Shown here: piece by piece, positions 46,101 to 58,100 of the stretch
Layout: every line of letters begins with the position of its first letter
How positions within the stretch are numbered: position 1 is the stretch's first letter
DNA from: Astropecten irregularis
Taxonomy: Eukaryota; Echinodermata; Asteroidea; Paxillosida; Astropectinidae
Direction of reading: 5' to 3'
DNA: 64,000 nucleotides
NCBI GenBank assembly: GCA_963971285.1
Contig: OZ020244.1
Span: 18,786,001 to 18,850,000 of the forward strand
The notes under the pieces: model-generated
Database searches by the model: none
What the model saw: the letters and a program-made list of their open reading frames with translations, nothing else
Told to the model about the DNA's origin: nothing
Position numbers and translations under genes: made by a program

Positions 46101-49100
46101 GTAAAAAAACCTTCCAGTCGACAGTCCCTTATACTGTCGACAGGCCGTCGGCTAGAATATCAAAACAGGCTGCAACATTCATATCTGGTTCTTCTCAGAG
46201 CCACGCAAATCAGAATGAGTACAATTTGTCAGATGGTGTTTAACACAAACTCCTTTTTTCAGCTGCGCTTTCCACTATGCACAGCTTATGATTAAGCAAT
46301 GGGAGACATTTGGGAGAGGTCTGTCAACAGAGGGCAGCAAACTACCGGTCTCCTGAAAACTTTTGTACACACTTTAAGTTAAGTTTAAATCGGCGCAACT
46401 TTTCCCGCGACCGGTGAAGCGAGCCCTTCTTGAGATTAACAATGGTTAATCAAAAGTCTCCGATTAGCCTTATGTGAGTAGTGCGCCAGGGCTTGTTTCT
46501 CCAGACCACAGAAGTGGACACTTTCTTGTTGCATTCAAAGTGTAATGAGCCCATGTCATTTTTCTGTATAAGAGTAAACTTTGGGATACTTTTTGTCTTC
46601 CCCCAATTGAACATTTGGACAGAAAACCTGAGAATGTGAACTCACTCATTGCAGTGAAGGGTCTGGACATGCTGGACACAGCCACCTCATAATCGTAGAT
46701 CTGCGTCTGGAGCTCGTCCACCCGTATGAATGCATCCAGTTTGAGGTTGCGCTCGTGGTCCAGGCGGTTCTTGATCTGGTGGACCTCCTTGCGAGCCTTC
46801 TCCTCAGTGGTCTGGTAGAGGCGCATGGTCCGATCGTACTCCTCCGACAGGATGCGGAGCCGTAGCTCCTTGTCGTCTATCTCATCCATCTATGAGATGA
46901 TTGATGGCAGATGAAATCACAGTGACTCTCTACAATCAGTTTTCATACAACTGCTCTATCAAGCAACTCGCTGTAACCGTCAACTTTCTAGATCTAGCCA
47001 AGCAAAGCACATTCTTACGTGGATTTTTGGAGGGCCCCCCCCCCGTCTCAGTTTATGGACTCGCCTAGAAGGAATTCTCTCAACAGAAATTTGTGAAGAG
47101 CAATAACTTTTGCTAAGCAAAAACATCACAGGAGGACCAGTTGCTAGCAGCATTCATGTATGCAGTTGTGATTGGTAACCTTAACTTGCTAAGCCAAGAT
47201 TTCCTGTGCTAAGCAGATCTTTGTTTTCAGCAGCTCTATAAATTGGTCCTAGTTATTAAAGGTAACATCATACTTTGGTACCATACCAAAACATAAATCT
47301 TCACAGATATCCCTATAACTTCCAGGATATAAAGATAGTGATGTTAGAAACATACTATTAACATTGTTCTGCCTGAAATGCTGTATAAATCCAGAAAAGA
47401 ACAAAACCAAAGACCAAAAACAGTTCTGATCTTGGGGTGCGATCAAAACTCCTGTGAAAAGATTTGAAAATACTGGAGCGTTTTTCAGTTTTCTCAAAAA
47501 GTGGGAACCGTATGGGACCGGAAATTTCACACATGATTGTTACTAAATCCTTCTTGATATTTTTGCCCATGAATCTGCATTTCTTTAGCAAAATCCAAAG
47601 TATGATATTACCTTTCAAACCAACACACATTTGGTTTAGTGGTTGGTTTCTGTGTTATAATCAGACAGTAAATGATGTGGACTGCTCACCATTCTCTCAA
47701 GGTTGGAGATCCTAGCAGCTTCCAGCTGCCGGGCGCTACGGGCTTCCTGTTCTACCTTGTGCTGTCTCTCTTGCTTGATGCGCATCTGGAACCAAAAATC
47801 ACAGGAGACAACTCAAGTCAACTCACAGATCAAGACAGAAAGGTTGTGATGAAGGATGAACAGTGTTTTAAGAGCATCACAGGTGGGAGGTAACGATTGA
47901 CTTGTAGTTGGGAAGAGGCAATGGGATAGTTGCCAGGGTGCCCCTTGTCATTATGTGGGGTGCGGTGACCTTGTAGTCTGGCGTGTTGAACTCAAAGTCT
48001 TGTGGTCAATCTACAGATTGTGGGTTCGAATCCAGCCATGGGTTAATGGTGCTTGCGTCCTTGGGCAAGACACTTTGTCACATATTGCTCCTCTTTACCC
48101 AGGTGTAAATGGGTACCTGTTAGGGAAGAGATGGCTTTGTGTGCTTAATTAGCCTTTGTGCGCTTTACAGTAACCAGGGCTGTATACTCCCCAGGGAGTT
48201 GAGATGGTTTCAGAAATGTAAATTATGGCCCAGTGACCTGGGAAAATAATGAATTTGTAAGCACATAGTGAGTCAATACAAAGGAAGGTGTTGTTCATTG
48301 CGGTGGTAAACAGATAAGCAGAAATGTGATCAAAAGTCACGCGATGTCGAGTTGCTGGTAGCGACGTTTCGGCTGCTGGTACTGCTAGCCTTCATCAGGC
48401 AACAAAGTGAGTCATTGTGTTTATTATGCGCTATATAAGTAGATGTTATTATTACTATTACTGCCTTGGTGCCCGGAGCTTTGAACTCAACATAGGCAAT
48501 GAATCAGAGGCTATCAAGATGTCCCCTTGTCATTTAATTGCCTCCATGCCCAATGGGCAATGAAAGCAAATGTGTCCCCTTGTCATTGCTCCTGGCATGA
48601 AACTTGGATTTGAAATCAATTTCATACCTCTTTGTCTAGATGTTTCTGTACCGATTCTCTGTCCTTATCGGATGTTGCCAAGGCCTTCCGGAGTGCCATC
48701 AGCTGCTGTCTGAGAAGGATGACTTCCTCTTCGGCAGTCATCTTGATGGACAGGTACTCTCTCTTGCATCGGTCCACCTCGTGCTGGAGTCCGTCAGCCT
48801 CAAGAAAAAAAAAATCAAGCATTTTTTTTATTTTAAGCCTATCACAATGAATACAAGACTGTGAAATGATAAACGTGGCATCGGGGCAAACTTCAAAAGA
48901 CTAACAAAAAAATAATATAAACTTCATTGACTGAATTTTGATAATAATAATGAGGAAGGCTAATCATCTTTACTCGCAGCTGGGGTGCTGAATTGCGAAG
49001 GATGCGACTTCAACGTGATCGAGTTGCCGGCATCCATATGGGTGGTCTTTGGCTGCCATCCACATCAACTCATATATGATCATGGAGTACAGCCTGAGAT

Positions 49101-52100
49101 TGAAAGTGTTTGATTTTTGTGGAGTGAGGAAAACCGGAGAACCCACGGTATCCGTGGTGCAGTACGGCACCCAGACAATACCTCTCATTATCACACAGCC
49201 CTGTTGTGTGTCCCTCATTTTTATGTTTAATAATGAGCACAAATAAATATGCACTCGCAAAGCTCATCGCGACAGAGCTCAGGGACGTGATTGTTTCACT
49301 GCGGATCTTGAGTAGCCATATTTGATCTTGCAAATCCACGTCGCAGAGCAGCTTTTGCACTCCAGATAACTGATCGCGTTCCTGAAACAAACATGCCCCA
49401 GGACATAAATTCTTTCTACCATAGGGCTAACGAATCTCCAACGTTGAACTTACTGTTCCCTGGTAATGCGCCCTCATGTTGGTCAGTCTCCAGTTGGTGA
49501 ATTTCTTCATCTTGAGCAGGAGTCTACTCAAGTTGTTGTTCTCATGCCGGAGGGACTGCAGTTCCAGGGCTCGGCGCTGATTCAGAGATATTCCTGATTC
49601 ATCTTTGAAGAGAAGGAAAGAAAGCAAAGCAATGTATGTTTATTTGGTTGAAATCAACCAATCAACTGAGTCAACTTTGACCAATAAGCACTAATCAACT
49701 GATGGGGGGGGGGGGGGGGTGAGTTGACTCTTGTACCTACACCTTTATACCTATCAGTGGCGTATCTAGGGAAAATGATGACCAAGGCAAGCGATAAAAT
49801 AACGCCCCTAATTCCAACTTCTGATGCCAATGAAAACAATATAAATCAGACAATTTGAAATTTGAATCTTTCTTTGTTTGTTCATTGGATTAGATTTCAA
49901 ATAACTTTGACAATACAGCTACCTCTTTTTCGTTTGCGTTTTTGTACGCCCCCTAAAAAGAGGTGCCTGGGCACGTGTCCCCCCTGGACCCCCTTGATAC
50001 GCCTCTGTTATTGATGGTTTCCTGCGCTGTTACCTAACCACAACATGCATGAAGGCATGGCATGGCCATGGTCTGTACAGTGTACGTAGGTTTGATTCCT
50101 CAAATTCCCAAACCAAAGTCAGCGTAGATTATCTCCTTCCACAACGTCAAGGCAACCATCAAAGCCAAGACAACTTCACAGAGTGTAAGAAAGATTTGAG
50201 GCTTTGCATGGTGATAATGGGAGACTTTGGAGAACCTGTATTCAAGTCAACAGCGCACGCACAACAGCGCAGGCGCAAATCAACGTACGCATGCTCACAA
50301 TTGTGTGCACATGCGCTATTGACTTGAAGACAGGTTCTCCAAAGTCTCCCATTGGTATGTGGATCAGTTTGTGGAAACACCTTGTAAGAATCGTTCGCAC
50401 TTCTTGTAAGGTTCCAATGTTTCGACTAGCCTGCTCTAGTCAAGAGACACAGAGTGTAATTCCACAATAAAAATTGGAACCAACCTTTCTCGGCAGTTCC
50501 TGGGGTGAATTTCCTCATGGCTTCCATGGCTTCCTGTCTGACTTCACCTACGATGGTAAATGCCTCATCGTACAGACGAACCCTGCCATTAAAAAAACAA
50601 AACATCCATCAATGAGAAGAATAAAAAAAACCATGGTGGCATCCTTAAGTTGATGCCAGGGCTCCTTTCCAGCCTTGGCTCTGGCTCAGACTCCGGGTCT
50701 GGCTCTGTCAGGATGTGGTTTTTCATTGAAGCTGAAGCTCTGTTTTCCTTTTCAAACTGGAGAATCTACTTCCGAACTGCAGACAAAAGTCTGTATTTTT
50801 ATACCCGTTATTTTAGAATGGATTATAAAAAAATGGAGCCGGAGCCGGAGCCGGAGCAGAGGTTTGGAGAAGGGCCTAGGATTTTAACAGCACTTGTCCT
50901 CCTGGTAGGACTACAAAGCAATGGCAGATATAAAAATCAATCTTACCCAAATTCGTCAAACTTGTGCTTGAGTCCAAAGGCCCCCTCAAACAGTCCATGG
51001 ACCAGGGTGTCATACTCCTCTTTCACCTTCTGTCGGATGTCAGCCTCCTGGCTCCGCGATCTCTCCTGCATCTCGGCAATCTTGGCGCGGAGTGCAGTGA
51101 TTTCTGGAATCAAGGGAGCAAACAAATAGTGTTTAAGAGGCTAGTACATTCAAGGATTCAGAATTATCTGAAGACACCAAGAAACCCTAAAAGGGGATTT
51201 TGTTTGGATCTAGTGACAAGGATCTGAGCTTTAAATAGGAAGCATGAAGCTCAAAGACTCACCCAGGATGAGTTGATGACTCCTGTCAGCTAGCTGGCAC
51301 TGAACGTCCACCAGAGCTGCCGCTGTGGCATCCTTACACGCCTTCTTCAGCTGCTGAATCTCCTGCAGAAATATGAATGAATATGACCAAATGAAATGGA
51401 AGGCATGAGAAATGTACAATTAATTGGAAAGTTGCGACAGGTGTCAACAATCTCTACAACAAATATTCAAAGGCATTTTTGTGTTACTCATTAACCCCTT
51501 CAGCCTGGGTTTGTTTGTTTAAATTTAACCAGCCTCATTATCAGTCACAGGTCAAATAGAGGTCATCTGGCCAGGCTGTGTGTGCAGGGAGCTCAGCGTA
51601 AACATGCGGGGCAGACAATGGTTGAATACCACCGGAGAATGTCACAAATTCCAGGCGGACATAATCTATGCACGGCAGCTGTATTCAGAGTTCACAGATT
51701 GTGGTCAGCTCGAAAATACTGATCTATTAACTAATGCAGATCAAGAGGGTATAATGTACCACAATATCATCTTTAGGGACAATAAAGGTTCATTGAGCCT
51801 CTTGTTACAGACAGTACCCCCATTCAATGTATTTCAATGGAAATAACAAAGCAATCGTGAATATTATCACGCCATGAGGCGAACAGCTATAGATGCTTCC
51901 CGTCCGGAAGGGGTTAAAGGTGTCAAACATCCCCTACCTGTTCTCTCTGGTACAGCAGCTGGTGATGTTGCCTCAAGAGGTTCTCGTAGAACATGGAGTA
52001 GTTCTCAAAGTTAGTCCGCTCTCTGGCCATGATGGTGGTAGCCAGCATGGACAGGGCCTCATTCAGCTGCTCCTGGCTCAGTACCAGGCTCTTGCTGTTA

Positions 52101-55100
52101 CCGTCCCCTTCCTGGCGTTGACCCACCTCCATTAGGTACCAGGCAAAGTCCTCAGCAATCTGAGGCTTAGCAAAGGTGAAGCGCTCATTGATTGCCTGCA
52201 CGGTATAAGGCAAAAAACACTCAAAAATGATAATCATCAAATAACCACAAAGTGACTGCCAAACGAACAAAGATAATTGACTATTAGGGACACCACAATC
52301 GTAGGGCTGGATGGCTCAGTTGGTAGAGCGACAGTACCGTGTTCAGGAGGTCACTGGTTTGAATCCCGCTCCAGTCAATGTTTTTGTTTGTTCACTTTTC
52401 AATGAGAAAAAAAAGGATAATTGACTATTAGGGACACTGACAACATAGGGTTGGATAGCTCAGTTGGTAAGAGTGCCAGTGCGGTATTGCGGAGGTCGCT
52501 GGTTCCAATCTAGCTCCAGTCAATTTATCTTTGTCTACTTTTCAATAACACAAAAAAGAAATATTTCATCAAAAACTGCTCAAAAAAATAATTTGCACCA
52601 ACTTGCTTTACAGCTATAATGAGCAGCAAATTCCTACATGTACTTTTTTCCATTCAAAAGGAAAAGCACTGTCACAGTTGATTTTGAGTTACAGGTCAAA
52701 CAAGTTGTTGAATGATGCAAACCAATAGGAGTCTCAGATGTTTTAACCCCAAAAGATATCAGCTCATTCTTGGAACATAGACCTACAGAAAAAAATGTTC
52801 ATTTTACAGGAGGGACTAAGATATCTAGAGAGAAAAGTGACAGCGCCAATGCTATATTCAGCAATGATGACAAGAATCGGTAGAGAAGACAGAAATTGGG
52901 AAGACAGAAACTCTCTTCAAGACACCTACCGGCTTCTTCCACAGGTCAGTGGGCAGGTTACCTTCCTCCCGGGACCTCTCAGCTAGGACCAGGGAGTGTT
53001 CCCTGGCCACCTTCCTGCGAAGCTCGTAGATCATGTGATTCTCCAGGCTGTCAAGGAGCTTGACCAGCTGCTTGGCCCGGATCTCCATCTCAGAGGCTCC
53101 CTTAGGGGCTATGATGGGCTCAGAGTCAGACACCATGCCCTCGTACTGATCCACCTGGTTTTTAATAAGTTACAATGACGGGAGGTAGGTTTATTCAATG
53201 CAATCTTTTGTCCCTTTTCTTAAGCTAAGGGGCAACCAGCACAAAGACAATCTAGACATTGTGTAAATGTCACTAGCATTGTAGTTTCAAATTCAATCAT
53301 TCTGGTTTCTAAAAATGTATCTTTCTAATGTCTACATTAGGGAGACACTTTTTACAGAGAAAAGCTATGTTAGGGTGACAGACCACATTAGGGCGACAAT
53401 TTTGTGTCGCCCTAATATTTTTTCTCGAAAACTAGAAAGAATTTTCCAGTAAGAAAGTGTTTTTTTTGTAATCCTTGTAGTCTAAAACCTTCATCTATAA
53501 AATTTGGTTCAGCTTGGTTTTCTAAAAAGGGAAAAAAGAAGGGTTTATATTAGTGCACAAATCTAAGGGATTGTCGTCTAAACATAGCATTTTCAGTAAT
53601 AATAATCATTATTATATATCAATATCTATTCAGCATTCTTCACAATATGGATACAAGAACACACCATGAGTTAAAAAAGACAAATACAAGGATTACATGC
53701 AGGAGATACCAGGCCAACAGCAAATGCCAGGAAAAGGACAAGAATAACCTAATGACTGTGACCCTAAGGCCCTCCGTTTCCAATGCTACTGATGACCAAA
53801 GCATATTGTCACAGATGTCGCAATGAATATTTCTATCAGTGAAACTCTCACAGGTTTTATGTTAAGATATCTATTTTTCAATAACTAGATACCTTGAACC
53901 AATGCTCTAAGAATAACATGGCCACTAATGGAGCCCGTCCATTCCAAATCTCATTCTGACGAGATCATCTTGGTAGAAACAAAGATTGAAGAGATATAAT
54001 TGTGGTGTTTAATTACCTCTCCATATCTCTTGGCTATAATCCTTATGACTGGATACAGGATGTCCGTCTTGAACAGCTTGCTGGAAATTCAAAAAAAATT
54101 CAGATTCATCAAATAACCACAAGGGAAACTGACCGCAGCATTGCTTATGCTGAAATGATCCTTGGGACATAGCGGTATGTGAGTGGTTTCACAGCTTCTG
54201 CCTGCCAAACACACAAAGATAATTGACTATTTAGGGACACCACAAACGTAGGGCTGGGTAGCTCAGTTGGTAAAGCGCTGGTATGGTATTCCGGTGGTCG
54301 CTGGTTTGAATCCCCTTCCAATTTTTTGGGGGTTCACTTTTCAATAACTTAAAATTCAGATTTGATCATTCATCAGGGGTTCGGAAAGTCATGTTTTCCA
54401 AACCAAAACCCAAACAAACAAAAACCTGCAGAGCAGGAACTGGAGTTTGGTTCTTAAAGGGGCATTGACTGAATCATAAAACGCAGAGAGGATTTCTATA
54501 AGAAAACGATCTAGAAATCAAGCAGTGTTCACCCACCAAAACTTTCTGTAAAGCGTCGGCGAGTTAATCGCCTCTTCGCCCAGTTTCCGCTGGCCCCACT
54601 CCGCTTTGAACACTTCCAGACGTTTCCATAGCAACAGAAAATCCTTCAACAGGGAGTAGGCCTTAACGGGCTCCGTTGTCCTCGACAACGATTTCTTCAT
54701 GACGACTGTTGAAATATAAGGAAAACAAGAAACAAATATTTTGTAAGTTACTGAATAAACGATTCTGATTCAGATTCAGATTCAGATAAACATCAGATCA
54801 AATGGTGAAACGAAAAATAAAAAATAAAATCAACGTATGACAGAAATGAATCAATAGTACAGTAATAATAATATTTAATAAATAATAATAATAATAAAAC
54901 AGCATTTATAAGGCGCCTTTATCTGGGGACCATTCAAAGGCGCCGGTCTGAAACAGCCTTGGTCTCAAGATGGCAAAGCCAGGCCATAAAGGTGTGTTTT
55001 TAATCCCTGGGCAAAGAGTGTGGGATTGTCTGTTTCTCTTAGGTCTACTGGTAAGGAATTCCAGAGGCGGGGGGGCAGTACTTGAAAAGGCCCTGTCACC

Positions 55101-58100
55101 ATAACTACTCAGGACGGGTTCGAGGGACAAACACCAACTTGCCTGATGACCTCAAGCCGGGCCTGATGCTGCGAAACTGTTAAAGTGTTTGTAGATAGTT
55201 TGGAGAGTAGCCATGAAATGCTTTGAACAGTGGTGCCAATTCTTAGGATCTTCTGTTGGAATTTGACAATTCCCTTCTGGGATGTATTCAAGCAGTACAT
55301 AGTCAATTGCCTAGGACCTAAGGTTGCTGGACTCTGAAATGTTACCTTCCTGCCTCAATTCCTTACCTACGCTGCTCCCTGGTCTTGACAGTGATGACTT
55401 ATTGCTGGAGGCACTGCGTGGCCTGGATCTACCAGGACTCTTGCTCTGAGCAGCAGCACCACCCTTAGGGTTAGCATCACCCTCCTCATCACTGTCATCT
55501 GGTACCATGCTGATGTCCTGCTGACCGCTCTGTAGAACGTCTTCCATCAGGAGAGAGACACCAAGGATCTCACCGTGGGCAACATGCCTAGAGAAACAAT
55601 CAGTAAATCGGGGCGTGTAACAAACAGACACTTAGCTAATTGTGTGGATGTGCATTATCCGTATGTGATCAACACCTCTCTATTAAAGGCAGCGTAGAGG
55701 ATTTGCAAGGCCTCCAACAAACAATTATTGAATTTTAGACAGAAAATGGACTCCACAGTTTGTAAACAGTGCAAACAGTCACCATGGGAAATCTTGGTTC
55801 ATCAGATGCTGGGTTTTTCAAGAAAATCAAGATTTAGTGTCTTTTAAAAAGATAGTTCGTCTGAACGATTTAGTAGCATTTCGAAAGCCTGGTGTAACCA
55901 TGAAGGATTCGGAGGGGGGAAAAATTATTTCGGCTGTATTTCTGCTATCCAGATTAAAAAAGCGTAAAAAGGTACATAAAACAACGTCTGTAAGGAAGTT
56001 TAAGACCTTCACTTCTGTTTAAGTACCAAATTCAGCCAAAACGCACATCTTTGCAAATCCTATAGGCTCCCTTGAATGCCTATGAGACTGTAAGACATTT
56101 ACCTATCCACATCTCGGAGTGCTGACATGCTGAGCTGCATGTTGTCCTCAATCTGTTGCCATTGGCAGAAACGCAGCGGAAACGGCCCTCGTCTACAAGT
56201 CCAACAAATCATAATCATACAGAGTGGTGTGAGAATGAATATTGGTATGAATTGGAGAGCATTTTAGTCAATAAGTGCGACACTATCTAATAGAACTGAC
56301 CAACATTTTGATTTCAGACTATTAAGTTATATGAGGTAGAGGGTGGCAGGTGCAGAGGGTTAGGGATAAATAGATGTTGGAATGCAAGGTTCAGGGAGGG
56401 CCCACATGAAGATGACTATGAAAAAAGGCCAGTAAAATACTTAAAGTTAAGTGTCTGACGTTTCGATCTTAGAGGGGGGTAGGCAAGATCAAAGGAACCA
56501 GGGGTCGATTTCACAAAACCCTACGATCGATCTTGACTCGAGTTAGGAAGAATAACCCATTGTATCCTAAATAGGGCTGCATTGCATCATAAGTCCTATG
56601 ATTAATAGTAAGTTACGATGAATTTGGTGAAATGGACCACAGGGTCTGAAAATGGGCAAAATCTGGTTTCGTAGGCCAAGTACTGAAGAGGCTTGGTGAT
56701 TGGACCCATTCATATTAAGCAAGCCAGTCATCAGACTTACCGTCCGATGTGGGCCCTCCAGGGAAACAGGTCATGGGCCTTCCAATCCCTTGGCTGCAGG
56801 GGCTCGGGTACCGACAGGTAGGCACCGAACACGCCAGGCATCTGGATGTTACTCAGGCCAGCCAGGGCAAACTGGATGCTGTCTGAGCTGCTCTTGTAGG
56901 CCAGGCGGTTGCCCATTGACAGGAAGGTCTCTCGAAGGGAGTGCCTCATGGTGGCGTCATGCTCCAGGAAGAGGACATCACGTCTCAGGGATAAGAAGTC
57001 AGCGACCTGGTTCAGATAGGAGAGAAAGTAGAGATGCCAAGTCAGACTTCAATCACGGCAAAAAATCTGAGTGATGAGAAAGGAACATCATACGGGCTAG
57101 CTTGGTTTAGGGATTGCCAACATGATGATGACTATGAAGAAATGTAAGCATAATGCTTAAGATGCTTGGAGTAAAGAGAGCTTGATATTTCGATCCTAGC
57201 AGGATCTTTCTCATAGACTGCTCAGAGTTAGGAAGGCCTGACGTTTCGATCCTAGCAAGATCTTTCTCTTGTCATTTAGCCTTCAAGAAAGATCCTACTA
57301 GGCTCGAAATGCCAGGGCCTCCTAACTCCAAGCATTTAATATATATATTTCAGGTCAATATTTTGGTTGATGAGCAGTTTGCAACAGTTTATTAAGTGCA
57401 AAACACTTAATAAGATTTTATAGGTGATGAGCCTGAAATTTCAATCCTAGAAGACCTTTCTCAAAGGCTAATATAAACTAGACATATATTCAGCCCTTAA
57501 TCCCTCTCTGCTCTAATCCAACCAACTTAATACCTGCTGCGGATCAGTGGGATTATCCAGATGGTTGATCTGCTTCTGGATCTCTCTGAGCTCGGCTGAT
57601 ATACCCTCAGTGCCTCCCCAGTCGGCTGTCACATTCTCTTGCTTGCGGGATCCGAGTCTAATTCAAAGAAAAATGGGAGTGGAAAAAATGGACACATTTT
57701 TTTTAATTTGAACTGTCACTACCATTTTTCTTTATTCAAAGCTGTAAATTCACATTCCAATAAGTTACATTTAAGGCTATGGATGAAAGGACATAAGATC
57801 ATTAATTTTTAAGCTAACACCCTGAGACATAAATTATACTATTTTTGAGTTGTGTGGCTCTGAAAAGAGCCGTTTTACTCGACGTTCCAACCAAAGAAGC
57901 CCTTTTTTTTTCTTTTTTTTTGCTGCAGCTGACTACCATTCTCACAGATCAAAGCAATTTGCAGGAAAGAATAAAAAATGCTTGACACGCACCTTGCACT
58001 GGAGCATCCCAGCCTAGAGTGAGCGCACAGATACTGCAGGATGTCGTGCAACGACCCGATGATGCGCAAGCACTGGGAGAGTGCCCTCGCACAGGTGTCC

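Larger units (their letters stand above)
41024..46645 (-). other. CCDC162-like intron of about 5.6 kb
   Basis: Contains a MITE-like hairpin (42951-43213), a minisatellite (43700-44100), a pyrimidine-rich tract (44925-45055) and a family 1 copy (45541-45856). No further exon seen. The phase of the flanking exons (A|CC) fits direct splicing. Confidence 0.65.
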
